This document shows positions 17,611-26,404 of a stretch of 64,000 nucleotides of DNA, one piece after another. The stretch covers positions 272,001 to 336,000 of the forward strand of contig NZ_CP092333.1 in the NCBI RefSeq assembly GCF_018595675.2, read 5' to 3'. Under the pieces are notes generated by a model that saw only the letters and a program-made list of their open reading frames with translations, was not told the origin of the DNA and did no database searches. How positions within the stretch are numbered: the stretch's first letter is position 1; every line of letters starts with the position of its first letter. Position numbers and translations under genes: made by a program. This stretch comes from Flavihumibacter fluvii. Lineage in GTDB: Bacteria; Bacteroidota; Bacteroidia; Chitinophagales; Chitinophagaceae.

Positions 17611-17982
17611 ATGAAAATATTGATTGTAGATGATGAGCGGGATGTTCAGGCACTTTTTGAACAGCGGTTCAGGAAAGAAACGCGTGACAAAAAAGTGGAA
17701 CTGGTATTTGCATTTTCAGGAAAGGATGCATTGGAATACCTGGACCAGTTTGCCCATGATACACCATTGGTGCTTTCGGATATCAATATGCCGGGAATGA
17801 GTGGCCTGGAATTATTAAAACAGATCAAACAACAGTATAGGCAGCCGGGGCCTTCAGTAATGATGATCACAGCCTATGGTGATGCCGATAATTTCAATGC
17901 TGCAAAGAACCTTGGTGCAGATGATTTCTTAACCAAACCAGTTGATTTTGGTGTCTTGAAAGAAAAGCTAAATATCCAGTAG
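17611..17982 (+). CDS. Single-domain response regulator receiver
   Basis: 123 residues, a CheY-type receiver without an output domain. Acidic pair D7/D8 (ILIVDDERDV), phosphoacceptor D57 in LVLSDINMPGMSG, switch T87 (MMITAYG) and K109 (FLTKPVDF) are all present. It ends right after the receiver fold, so it must act by protein contact or as a phosphate shuttle. It is the only receiver next to three kinases and is the natural common target. It is 11 nt from the third kinase. Confidence 0.93.
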   Translation: MKILIVDDERDVQALFEQRFRKETRDKKVELVFAFSGKDALEYLDQFAHDTPLVLSDINMPGMSGLELLKQIKQQYRQPGPSVMMITAYGDADNFNAAKNLGADDFLTKPVDFGVLKEKLNIQ

Positions 17983-18059
17983 GTTGTTGGCTTGCATCGT
18001 ATTCCAGCCGTTGGCAGTAAATTAAGTACCTTGTGGGAGAGCCAACCAAAGATGTTTTT

Positions 18060-18842
18060 ATGCTTAAAGTGTTTGCGTTCCAGATTTCTGACAGTATTGA
18101 TATCAAATCTTTCAAAACGGCGTTTACCGCCGAAATCTATTTCTCCGACAACGACGAATTGTTTTATGTGGTGGATGCTGATAAATTCACTTATGTATTC
18201 AAATATGGTGTTGTTTGTTTCCTCAACCATACCGAAGTTGAAATGACCAGTTTTTTGCAGCTCATTTCCCCTTTTTGCCGCAATATGCTTAAAGAAAGGC
18301 TGAGTGATGAGTTTGAGATCGAGACTGATGCCCCAAAAATGTACCTTGGTTTCAATAAAGTGAGCATACCGGAACATGACACCGAGATGCTGCGGCTTAT
18401 CATGATGCACGTTTCACAATCAGTTGCATTGGACCATTTTGAGATCCTTACGAATAAATTACTCGAAGAAACCAATTCGCATACCCAGGTGCTGGAAGTG
18501 AAGGGGAAACTCGACCTGTCCGGGTCAAACCTGAAACGTTATATTGGTAAAACCCTGAACCTCAAAAACAGGATCGCCGAGAACCTCTACATATTCGACT
18601 CCCCGGAAGAAACCTGGGAGGATGAAAAACTAAGCAAGCTGGACCTTGGCCTGAAAAAGACCTTCGACCTGCAGTCGAGGTTCCGGACCATCGAAGAGGG
18701 GCTTGCGATTGTTAAGGAAAACCTGGAACTCTTCAAGGACCTGCTCCAGTACCGCCAAAGTATGGCTTTGGAATGGATCATCATTATCCTTATTGCCGTT
18801 GAGGTGCTAAACCTTTTCTTTGAAAAGTTAATGGCTAAATAA
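18060..18842 (+). CDS. RMD1/RMND1 (DUF155) family membrane-anchored protein
   Basis: 260 residues from the ATG at 18060 (MLKVFAFQISDSIDIKSFKT); an ATG at 18033 is less likely. It matches the DUF155/RMD1-YagE family in FYVVDADKFTYVFKYGVVCF and the later block SVALDHFEILTNKLLEETN, HTQVLEVKGKLDLSG, KRYIGKTLNLKNRIAENLYI and a C-terminal membrane helix LEWIIIILIAVEVLNLFFEK. Eukaryotic relatives are mitochondrial proteins needed for mitochondrial translation (RMND1). The bacterial role is not established. The gene is 77 nt after the receiver gene and co-oriented, but with no shared function evident. Confidence 0.85.
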   Translation: MLKVFAFQISDSIDIKSFKTAFTAEIYFSDNDELFYVVDADKFTYVFKYGVVCFLNHTEVEMTSFLQLISPFCRNMLKERLSDEFEIETDAPKMYLGFNKVSIPEHDTEMLRLIMMHVSQSVALDHFEILTNKLLEETNSHTQVLEVKGKLDLSGSNLKRYIGKTLNLKNRIAENLYIFDSPEETWEDEKLSKLDLGLKKTFDLQSRFRTIEEGLAIVKENLELFKDLLQYRQSMALEWIIIILIAVEVLNLFFEKLMAK

Positions 18843-18869
18843 AATACCCGGTCATTTTAGTGCATGGGT

Positions 18870-18898
18870 TTGTAGTATTGGCTAATTCAGTTAATTTG
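18870..18898 (+). promoter_or_regulatory. Likely promoter of the BI-1 gene
   Basis: TTG at 18870-18872 is followed after 18 nt by TTAATTTG (18891-18898), a one-mismatch TAnnTTTG element. The implied transcript would start about 15 nt before the ATG at 18920. A second TTTG lies 6 nt upstream of the ATG, preceded by TAAATA, and could give a leaderless start instead. Confidence 0.35.
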
Positions 18899-18919
18899 GC
18901 AGCATAAATATTTGATACT

Positions 18920-19672
18920 ATGGCCTTATTCGAATCTGGAAATCCAACACTCAGCGAGTCAAAGTTTCAAAAGACGCTTACGGGTGATCGAGTTGAAGTA
19001 ATGACCGCCAGGGGGACAATGAATAAATTCTTTTTCCTTTTTTTCATGGTAATGGCTTCGTCCGTATTCACCTGGAATGCGTTTAACCAGGGTGTAAATG
19101 TTTTTCCCTGGATGATCGGTGCCGCAATTGGCGGATTTATCCTTGCCATCATTCTTGCATTCAAACCCCACCTGGGTGCTTACCTGGCCCCGCCTTACGG
19201 CTTGCTTGAAGGAGTTTTTGTAGGTGGGATAAGTGCCATTTATAGTGAAGCATTCGCCAAATCAGCTCCAGGTATTGTGATGCAGGCAGTAGTTCTCACT
19301 TTTGGAACGGTCATTGCCATGTTTATTTTATACCGCACCGGTATCATAAAAGCAACGGAGCGGTTCAAATCAATTGTTTTTACCGCCACAGCAGGTATTG
19401 CTATATTTTACCTGATTGCAATGGTCTTGCGCATGTTTAACATTAATATTGCTTTCCTGCACGAAGGCAGTATGATCGGTATTTTATTTTCTGTATTTGT
19501 GGTAGCCATTGCCGCGCTGAACCTTATCCTTGATTTCGACCGGATTGAGCAAGGTGTTGCCATGGGGGCTCCCAAGTTTATGGAATGGTATGGCGCTTTT
19601 GGCCTGCTGGTTACTATTGTATGGTTATATATTGAAATACTCCGGCTTCTTTCCAAATTGAATAAAAAATAG
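18920..19672 (+). CDS. Bax inhibitor-1/YccA family membrane protein
   Basis: 250 residues, seven hydrophobic helices after a soluble head of about 35 residues (MALFESGNPTLSESKFQ ... TARGTMNKFFFLFFMVMAS). The blocks YGLLEGVFVGGISAIY, VLTFGTVIAMFILYRTG and the C-terminal ALNLILDFDRIEQGVAMGAP followed by MEWYGAFGLLVTIVWLYIEI identify the bacterial BaxI-1 subgroup. Family members form pH-dependent calcium-leak channels (BsYetJ); the role in this organism is unknown. It is convergent with the hydrolase gene with a 6-nt gap. Confidence 0.92.
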   Translation: MALFESGNPTLSESKFQKTLTGDRVEVMTARGTMNKFFFLFFMVMASSVFTWNAFNQGVNVFPWMIGAAIGGFILAIILAFKPHLGAYLAPPYGLLEGVFVGGISAIYSEAFAKSAPGIVMQAVVLTFGTVIAMFILYRTGIIKATERFKSIVFTATAGIAIFYLIAMVLRMFNINIAFLHEGSMIGILFSVFVVAIAALNLILDFDRIEQGVAMGAPKFMEWYGAFGLLVTIVWLYIEILRLLSKLNKK

Positions 19673-19678
19673 CAACTA

Positions 19679-20614
19679 CTAAGGAAGCGTTTTTTCCAGC
19701 CAATCAAACATCTTTTCAAAAGCATTATCCCGCACTGGTTTGGGGGAGAGGAAGAGGTCGTGCATGCCATTTTCAATTATGGCACTGTCTATATATTTAC
19801 CCAGATTTCTTCCCCGGCTGGCAATATCTGCAACATTAAGAACAATATCAGCCTTGTGCGCCTGTTCTGTAAAGGTGGCTGGTTTATCAGATAGGCTTGA
19901 ATACATTAATAAAACCGGGACTACAATATCGGAATGTGCCCGCAGATAATGCTGTGCTTTGGTAATGGCATTAACCCAGGCAAAATAAGCGGGGAAACCC
20001 TTGATGGGCTTCCAGTCCATGTTGAAATTCCATTCCCCATGAAAGTCTTTATGTACCGATTGCGCATAAACAGGTGAAATGGCACCATCTTTTTTTGCAT
20101 AAGGAGATATAGCCGCAATCAGACCTGCAAGAAAAGGTGCCAGCTTTTTGATGAGTAAGGGTTCATTTAATTCCAGGAAAGGTGAATTCAGCACCATGGC
20201 TGTAACCTTATCTTTCCTGTTGCCATTGTTCATATAATAGCTGGATAATAACCCGCCGGTGCTGTGTCCAAGCAGCACAAGGGGGCTGCCATTGGACTGT
20301 GTATTGATCATTTCGATGGCGAGATCGAGCTCTTCAAAATATTCATCCATCGAACGGCAATAATTGGGATGCTGGTGAGGCAACAATGAATGCCCATATT
20401 TCCTGAGTTCCAGCGCGTAAAAATCATAACCTTTTTCCAGGAAGGCTTCAGTCATATGCGGATGGAAAAAATAATCTATAAAGCCATGCAGGTATAATAC
20501 TGCTCTTCGTGATCCCTTGTTGGCTTTTGCCGGGATCATGGTGGCAGTTACCGCACCTTCATAGTCTGGTTTCAGCTGAAGGGTATTGAATGAAAAACCG
20601 TTATCGAGGGTCAT
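19679..20614 (-). CDS. Alpha/beta hydrolase, monoacylglycerol lipase/serine aminopeptidase S33-like
   Basis: 311 residues of the Hydrolase_4 type without signal peptide. The oxyanion motif AVLYLHGFIDYFFHP, nucleophile elbow LLGHSTGGLLSS with the serine in GHSTG, and a terminal histidine in ENGMHDLFLS are visible; the acid is probably in the DIVLNVADI region. Members hydrolyse lysophospholipids or monoacylglycerols. It is 12 nt downstream of the radical SAM gene and is the last gene of that minus-strand operon. Confidence 0.88.
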   Translation of the reverse strand: MTLDNGFSFNTLQLKPDYEGAVTATMIPAKANKGSRRAVLYLHGFIDYFFHPHMTEAFLEKGYDFYALELRKYGHSLLPHQHPNYCRSMDEYFEELDLAIEMINTQSNGSPLVLLGHSTGGLLSSYYMNNGNRKDKVTAMVLNSPFLELNEPLLIKKLAPFLAGLIAAISPYAKKDGAISPVYAQSVHKDFHGEWNFNMDWKPIKGFPAYFAWVNAITKAQHYLRAHSDIVVPVLLMYSSLSDKPATFTEQAHKADIVLNVADIASRGRNLGKYIDSAIIENGMHDLFLSPKPVRDNAFEKMFDWLEKTLP

Positions 20615-20626
20615 TTTTTGGCATAT

Positions 20627-22846
20627 TTATAATTGCAGCAGGCCTGCTTTATATAAAGTGTTCATTGGTTTGTTGTCCCAGAACAATTCGAAATCCGGCA
20701 AACCTGCTGCTTCATAATCTGCTTTCAATTCCTGCAAGGTATAAGTTTTAATTCCGTTCACTGAAAGCCTGGGCAGCCAGTCCATTAACCATCTGCCTTC
20801 ATCAGCGCTTACGCGAATTACCAGGTTGGTTTTTTTGGTTGGGAAATTCAGTTCTGCCAATTCCCATTGCTGCCCTTTTTTTGATTTTGTCAATATCTCC
20901 AGCGTAGCAGTATGCCCTATATAAACTATTTTGGTAGTTGGTTTACTTAAAGAAGAATCATCATCTTCCAATGCTTTTTTAATAAAATCAGGATCAATAC
21001 TTGTCTTAGGTGTTTTGAAATCAAACCAGCGGTGCAATGGATAATCGAGGCAGGCCCCATGCATAAAGTTCAACAATGATTTTTTCAGGCCAAAGCTGAA
21101 GCTGGCGTGGTCTGTTCCTGTGGGGTCCTCGTGTTCAATATCATTATTGGCAAAACTGCCCACCAATTCCGCCTGTTTTTTTACCTTGAATTTTTCAGGT
21201 TCCAGGCCAACGGGACTATGTGCCGTCATGGTGAACTGGTGCCAGAAAGCGGATTGTAAAATGCCTGCTTCAAATAACTGGCGTACCATCTCCAATGAAT
21301 CGATGGTCTCCTGTGCGGTCTGCGTAGGGAATCCATACATCAGGTAGGCATGTACCATAATTCCCGCTTCAGTAAAATGTTTGTTGACACGCGCAACCTG
21401 GGCCACAGTGATTCCTTTCCGGATCAGCTCGAGCAACCGGTCAGATGCGACTTCAAGTCCACCGGAGACCCCTATACATCCCGATGCTTTCAGCAACATA
21501 CAAAGATCACGGGTGAAGCTTTTTTCAAAGCGGATATTGGTCCACCAGCTCACCACTAATTTCCTTCGGATGATCTCCAACGCCAGCGCCCGCATTAAAG
21601 CAGGAGGGGCGGCTTCATCTACAAAATGAAAACCATTCTCCCCGGTTTGCGCGATCATTTCTTCCATGCGATCGCATAACAGGGAAGCCGTGACAGGTTC
21701 GTACAACCGGATATAGTCCAGCGAAATATCACAGAAAGTACATTTGCCCCAATAGCATCCATGAGCCATCGTTAGTTTGTTCCAACGGCCATCGCTCCAG
21801 AGGCTGTGCATAGGGTTAATGATTTCTATGGCAGAAATATATTTATCCAGCGGGAAGTCACTGTAATCGGGCGTACCCACCTGGCCTTGTTTATAATCGG
21901 TGCAGGAAATATTATTGATAAATTTTACTTGACCATCCTGCAGTAAAAAGGTCCGTTTTAATGCTGTAACAGGAATATGCCCGGCAATATGCGTGACCAA
22001 TTGTTCAACTGGTGCTTCGCCATCATCAAGGGTGATGAAATCATAGAATTCAAAGACCCGCGGATCGCTGAGGGACCTTAGCTCTGTATTGGGAAACCCG
22101 CCACCCATCGCCACTTTTACCGAAGGGTAATTTTTTTTGATCCATTGTGCACAACGGAAAGAAGTATACAGGTTTCCCGGAAAGGGCACGGAAAGGCAGA
22201 CGAGTGCGGGTTGCAGTCCGGCCATTCTTTGTTCCAGGATGCCGATCATGATCCGGTCGATAAACGTGTATTCCTTTTGCAGGAGATCGTAGAGTTCATC
22301 AAAGCTATTGGCAGAGCGGCCCAGTTTTTCTGCGTACCTGCTGAACCCAAAGTGTTCATCCACGGTTTCCTTGATCAGGTCGGAAAGGTCTTCGAGGTAC
22401 ATGGTGGCCAGGTGTTTGGCCTTGTCTTGCGTGCCCATGCTGCCAAAGGCCCAGACAAGGTCATCGAGTTGCTCAAACCGGCTGGCTTCCGGCAAAAAAT
22501 CCCTTTTAGCAATCAGGTGGGCGAGGGTTGGGTTATGGCCCTGCAGGAAATTCATCACGGCATCGATCGATTGCAGGTAGTCGTCTTTCAGTGCGATGAT
22601 CCTTTGTGCATTTGCGCTTAATGATGTCGTATCGGAAGGGATAGCTTCAAATAATTCTGAAAGTCCGGCTTTTGAAAATAAGGCGATCGTCACTTCAATG
22701 CCCAGATCACTCTGGTAAGCGCTGATGCCGCGGGTGTTCAGGAAACCTTTGAGGTAGGCTGTTGCCGGATAAGGGGTGTTCAGTTGTGTGAACGGAGGAG
22801 TGATGAGGTAAACGGAAACAGGCAAATGATTGTTTTTACCCGTCAA
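20627..22846 (-). CDS. Large radical SAM protein with cobalamin-binding-like N-terminal domain
   Basis: 739 residues. The N-terminal part (about 8-300) starts VSVYLITPPFTQLNTPYPA and contains VKVAMGGGFPNTELR and YDFITLDDGEAPVEQLV, as in B12-binding radical SAM proteins, but I see no DxHxxG cobalamin-ligand motif. The radical SAM core begins at about 355 with HGCYWGKCTFCDIS: C364, C369 and C372 give CX4CX2C instead of the usual CX3CX2C. Later blocks (SGGLEVASDRLLELIRKG, HAYLMYGFPTQTAQETIDSL) are standard TIM-barrel parts. About 100 C-terminal residues form an unassigned domain. The start overlaps the upstream double-thioredoxin stop by 4 nt. The reaction is unknown; methylthiolation or C-methylation of a peptide or lipid is only a guess. 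Confidence 0.85.
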   Translation of the reverse strand: MTGKNNHLPVSVYLITPPFTQLNTPYPATAYLKGFLNTRGISAYQSDLGIEVTIALFSKAGLSELFEAIPSDTTSLSANAQRIIALKDDYLQSIDAVMNFLQGHNPTLAHLIAKRDFLPEASRFEQLDDLVWAFGSMGTQDKAKHLATMYLEDLSDLIKETVDEHFGFSRYAEKLGRSANSFDELYDLLQKEYTFIDRIMIGILEQRMAGLQPALVCLSVPFPGNLYTSFRCAQWIKKNYPSVKVAMGGGFPNTELRSLSDPRVFEFYDFITLDDGEAPVEQLVTHIAGHIPVTALKRTFLLQDGQVKFINNISCTDYKQGQVGTPDYSDFPLDKYISAIEIINPMHSLWSDGRWNKLTMAHGCYWGKCTFCDISLDYIRLYEPVTASLLCDRMEEMIAQTGENGFHFVDEAAPPALMRALALEIIRRKLVVSWWTNIRFEKSFTRDLCMLLKASGCIGVSGGLEVASDRLLELIRKGITVAQVARVNKHFTEAGIMVHAYLMYGFPTQTAQETIDSLEMVRQLFEAGILQSAFWHQFTMTAHSPVGLEPEKFKVKKQAELVGSFANNDIEHEDPTGTDHASFSFGLKKSLLNFMHGACLDYPLHRWFDFKTPKTSIDPDFIKKALEDDDSSLSKPTTKIVYIGHTATLEILTKSKKGQQWELAELNFPTKKTNLVIRVSADEGRWLMDWLPRLSVNGIKTYTLQELKADYEAAGLPDFELFWDNKPMNTLYKAGLLQL

Positions 22847-23961
22847 AAATACCGACCAATCAGCGGATGGTCAATTATTATTGTTTTCATAGCAGCAGGA
22901 TCGATGGTGCCCTGTTTTGCATATACAATTTTGCCGCCGGGTTCAATCAGGATGGTATAAGGAAGTGCCCCCTGCCAGTTGGGGTCAATGGCTTCGATCA
23001 TTTGGTATTTGTCGTCGGTATCGATCAGGTAATTGCTGCCGGAAGCCTGGAGCTGTTGCAGTGTTTTCAGGACCTTGTCTTTTTTGGCGGGATCATCGGC
23101 ACTGATGGTAATGAATTCAAAATCGCGCTTGCGGTACATCCGGTTGATGGTGACGAATTCTGGTAATTCACTCACACAGGGTCCGCACCAGGTGGCCCAT
23201 ACATTGATGAGCCGTAATTTTTGTCCGTCGTTTTTCAACAGTCGTTTGATCCCGTCATTCGAGATCATTTTCAGGTCAACAGGCTCCTTCGCCCAATCGG
23301 CTTTGGCTTTTTCGAGCCAGTCCTCTTTTTCTGCCCATTTGATAGAGCAGCCGAATACTTTGGTGGTGGGTGTTTCAACAGGTTTGTTCATCAACAGGGC
23401 TTCCAGCGCATTCCGGGTATCCTGGATGGTAGGCGTTTTTGAAGGCTTTTCCACATTGTCTATGCGGCCGCTAAAACGAAGTTTACGATCCTTGTCGAAG
23501 ATGAATACATGTGGTGTGGCGATGGGACCATAAGCCCTGGAAGTAACCTGCGTGGCGCCATCATACAAGTAAGGGAAATTAAAATTTTTCCTTGCTGCCC
23601 GGACCTGCATATCAGCGTAAGTGTCGCTAAGGTCTGTATAGTCTAATTCGTTGGTCCGGATAGCTTTGGGGTCATTGGGGGAGATGGCAACCAGCGCTAC
23701 ACCCCTTGATGCATAGTCTTTAGTAAGCTGGATGATCCGGTCTTCATAAGCCTGGGCAGTTGGACAATGGTTGCAGGTAAACACCACCACCAGGATGGGT
23801 TTGGTTTTGAATGATGCCAGGGAATAAGTTTTCCCATCTACACCCTTCAGGCTGAAGTCGGGGGCGAGGGCACCAATGGGCAGTGTTGGATGTTCATCAG
23901 CTGCTTCAACAGAAATGGTTAAACAACAGCAAGCCAGCAAAACGGCAAACAGGCGGAGCAT
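22843..23961 (-). CDS. Secreted protein with two thioredoxin-like domains (AhpC/TSA-like plus TlpA-like)
   Basis: 372 residues with a signal peptide (MLRLFAVLLACCCLTISVEA). Domain 1 (about 25-190) is a peroxiredoxin/redoxin fold with C63-N-H-C66 (VFTCNHCPTAQAYEDR), the subtype annotated as thioredoxin family protein with the redoxin start LAPDFSLKGVDGKTY. Domain 2 (about 205-372) is TlpA/ResA-like with C259-G-P-C262 (VWATWCGPCVSELPEF). Both redox centres should act in the periplasm. The first gene of a minus-strand operon with the radical SAM gene (4-nt overlap) and an alpha/beta hydrolase. The fusion of two redox domains suggests sequential disulfide or peroxide chemistry, but the partner is unknown. 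Confidence 0.9.
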   Translation of the reverse strand: MLRLFAVLLACCCLTISVEAADEHPTLPIGALAPDFSLKGVDGKTYSLASFKTKPILVVVFTCNHCPTAQAYEDRIIQLTKDYASRGVALVAISPNDPKAIRTNELDYTDLSDTYADMQVRAARKNFNFPYLYDGATQVTSRAYGPIATPHVFIFDKDRKLRFSGRIDNVEKPSKTPTIQDTRNALEALLMNKPVETPTTKVFGCSIKWAEKEDWLEKAKADWAKEPVDLKMISNDGIKRLLKNDGQKLRLINVWATWCGPCVSELPEFVTINRMYRKRDFEFITISADDPAKKDKVLKTLQQLQASGSNYLIDTDDKYQMIEAIDPNWQGALPYTILIEPGGKIVYAKQGTIDPAAMKTIIIDHPLIGRYF

Positions 23962-24136
23962 CGTAAAACTTTGACTTAAGTTATTGAAAATTTAAGGAAA
24001 AAGAACATCCCGCCAGCATCCATCACCCGCATTTATGGTATTAACAACAAAGGCCACAGATTATGCGGTGAAGCAATTGGAAAAAGTCGGTAAAATCGGT
24101 TGACGTTAAGCCGGCATGTCGATCCTGACCTCCAAC

Positions 24137-24970
24137 TTATATCGATTTTAAAAAATTCAGGTCATATTGGATGCTCTCGAAAGCATTGACACTGTATTCT
24201 TCCTGTTCGATGAAGAAGTACCGCAATCCACTTTGTGTTGCATTGGCAAACATGGATTTAATATTAAGGCCGCCTTTGCCGAATTCCGTACTGATTTTCT
24301 TTTTCAGGTCCATGTCTTTCAAATGCCAGAGTGGGAATCGGCCAGGGTATTTTTTAAAGTAGGCCAGCGGGTCATTCCCTGTTGCCACTACCCAGCCGAG
24401 GTCAAGTTCCATACAGACAAAAGTTGGTTCAGTTTCTTCGAGCAGGATGTCGTAGAGCACGGTATCATTTTCCTTTTCAAACTCAAAATCGTGGTTATGG
24501 TAGCCAAAGCGGAGGCCTAGTTTTTTTGCTTCAACGCCGGCGTCATTGAATTGCTCCGCTACTTTTTTGTAATTATCGATGGTCTGGCCCTCTGACGGCA
24601 GGCTTGAAACAATAATGTATTCCTGTCCGGCTGCAGCCGCTTCCTCTAAAGTCTTCGCCCAGTTTTTATCCAGCTGAACGTGACCGCTCCTAACGGTCAT
24701 GCCCAGGTCTTTAGCTATATTCCTGATCTCCTGTGGTGTTAATCCATAATAATGCCCCTTATTGCTGCTGGCTGATTCCAGCTGTTTGATCCCCATGGCA
24801 GAAAGTTTCTGTAATGTTGGAATTGGGGCTTCCAGCATTTCCTTGCGGACAGAATATAATTGTAAGCCGGGGTTTTTAATATAGTCGTTACCGAAATCCA
24901 TGGTTGGAAGCAGGAATGCGCCTAATGCAATAGTGCTGTTGTTTTGCAGGAATTTTCTTCTGGAGATCAT
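24137..24970 (-). CDS. Sugar phosphate isomerase/epimerase family TIM-barrel protein with twin-arginine leader
   Basis: 277 residues from the ATG at 24970, where the twin-arginine leader MISRRKFLQNNSTIALGAFL begins; an ATG at 25006 would add 12 residues ahead of the RR motif. The AP_endonuc_2/xylose-isomerase-like TIM barrel shows NPGLQLYSVRKEMLEAP, GYHNHDFEFE and FVCMELDLGWVVATGNDP, where H, E and D are likely metal ligands. Tat export suggests that a metal cofactor is loaded before transport. The substrate is unknown. It follows the AGE epimerase gene by 37 nt, so the two probably act on the same imported sugar. A 175-nt gap without visible features separates it from the thioredoxin gene. 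Confidence 0.87.
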   Translation of the reverse strand: MISRRKFLQNNSTIALGAFLLPTMDFGNDYIKNPGLQLYSVRKEMLEAPIPTLQKLSAMGIKQLESASSNKGHYYGLTPQEIRNIAKDLGMTVRSGHVQLDKNWAKTLEEAAAAGQEYIIVSSLPSEGQTIDNYKKVAEQFNDAGVEAKKLGLRFGYHNHDFEFEKENDTVLYDILLEETEPTFVCMELDLGWVVATGNDPLAYFKKYPGRFPLWHLKDMDLKKKISTEFGKGGLNIKSMFANATQSGLRYFFIEQEEYSVNAFESIQYDLNFLKSI

Positions 24971-25007
24971 TGTCGGGATATTATTTATCCCTAAAAGATA
25001 GGGCAAA

Positions 25008-26360
25008 TTAATGTGATCCGCGTAATCGTTCCACGCAATTGTGCATTGCGCGGTATTGGTGGTAAGTGGCTTTCCAGATATGGCCTTTCAATGCCGTTTT
25101 CCTGTCGGGACTTTTATCTAATCCGGCATCGTACATATCACCAAATTGGTGATCTGTGAGGTAGGTATTGATATAATTCCACTGGGTGGTGAATTTCTGT
25201 TGGTAATGGTGAGGGTCTTTTGGATAGGCTAGCGCCATGAGTAACAGGGTATTCATGCCTTCAGCCTGGGCCCACCAATTTTTTGATTCCTTTAAAATAG
25301 TGATCCTGTTGTCGCCTTTAAAATAATAGCCTTCATCGTAAAATCCACCGACTGTAGGGTCCCAGCCATTTTCAAGCGCATGGTCAACCATCGCTTTGGC
25401 GACTCTTTGTGTGATGGTATCTTGCTTCCATCCCAAAACATGTGAAGCCTCCAGCATCAGGTAGGCTGTTTCAATATCATGGCCAAAAGAAACATGGTCG
25501 ATATTGTGGTGTTCAAGTATAGTAGCACGTGATGAGTCGCGATAGTTTATGGGTGTCCAATCGGGCTGGAAGAATAAGGCCAGGTAGCCTTTTTGATTGG
25601 TGATCCTGTCGCGGATGAGCAGGAGCATTTCAATAAGCCTTTCCCTGAGCAATGGGTTAGGCCATACACTGTAGAGTTCAGTAAATGCTTCCAGCAGGTG
25701 GATAGAACTATTCTGGTCTTTGTAGCCGAGTTCACTCAGGGAAGAAGTGCCGCTGCTCCTGACCAGTGGTTTTCCTTCACGGGATAAATGCTGGAAATAT
25801 CCTTTCAACACCGGATCATGGCTATTCGCTTCGAGCCAGGCAAATGTTTTTTTCGCCAGGTTAAGGGCCGTTGTGTCATTGGATGCTTTAAAATAGGCTG
25901 CCAGTGCATAGATGGCGAAAGCATTTCCATAGGCTTCCTTGGCTGCAACACCACTGTTGATGACCTGCCCTTTGCGGTCGGTCATCTGGTAAAAGCCACC
26001 ATAGATTTTGTCCCACATTACGTCGCGTAAATATTTGTAACCATGTTCTGCGCAGGCGAGGTACATTTTTTTGTGGCCGGGATATTGCAGGGCTGCATTA
26101 GCAGTGGTCCAGGTATGCCTGGCCTGTGTTACAATGAATTTATCCTGGGGGCCTGTTTGTTTAAAATCGTAGGTATAGGTCGTTAAATAGCCGCCATAAA
26201 TGCTATCCATGCATTGCGGATACCATTTATTCAATAGTTCACTGGTGATAGATTTATCCATTTCATCAGCAATATTTTTTTGTGCACCAACAAATAAATA
26301 TTGTTGCAATAAAAAGCAGCAGAAGATGAGCCTGATGTATGCGCTTGCCGGTAAGATCAT
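25008..26360 (-). CDS. AGE family epimerase/isomerase (cellobiose 2-epimerase-like), secreted
   Basis: 450 residues with a signal peptide (YIRLIFCCFLLQQYLFVGAQ). It is an (alpha/alpha)6-barrel of the N-acylglucosamine 2-epimerase superfamily, with blocks HTWTTANAALQYPGHKKMYL, GGFYQMTDRKG, AYGNAFAIYALAAYFK, DHVSFGHDIETAYLMLEASH and KNWWAQAEGMNTLLLMA. The SFGHDIE histidine and the two WAQAEG/RHTW regions correspond to the cellobiose/mannobiose 2-epimerase active site. Export is unusual for cellobiose epimerases but is seen in Bacteroidota; the true sugar cannot be told. First gene of a pair with the Tat TIM-barrel protein and divergent from ribD. Confidence 0.87.
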   Translation of the reverse strand: MILPASAYIRLIFCCFLLQQYLFVGAQKNIADEMDKSITSELLNKWYPQCMDSIYGGYLTTYTYDFKQTGPQDKFIVTQARHTWTTANAALQYPGHKKMYLACAEHGYKYLRDVMWDKIYGGFYQMTDRKGQVINSGVAAKEAYGNAFAIYALAAYFKASNDTTALNLAKKTFAWLEANSHDPVLKGYFQHLSREGKPLVRSSGTSSLSELGYKDQNSSIHLLEAFTELYSVWPNPLLRERLIEMLLLIRDRITNQKGYLALFFQPDWTPINYRDSSRATILEHHNIDHVSFGHDIETAYLMLEASHVLGWKQDTITQRVAKAMVDHALENGWDPTVGGFYDEGYYFKGDNRITILKESKNWWAQAEGMNTLLLMALAYPKDPHHYQQKFTTQWNYINTYLTDHQFGDMYDAGLDKSPDRKTALKGHIWKATYHQYRAMHNCVERLRGSH

Positions 26361-26404
26361 TGGAAACAGAAAAGTTATACTAACTTAATTAATTATTGAA
26401 CAAT

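Noticed and set aside
26396-26404. TTG start for ribD (and similar TTG starts at 5151, 28314 and 29737)
   Set aside because: In each case an ATG follows one to five codons later and matches the family start better.
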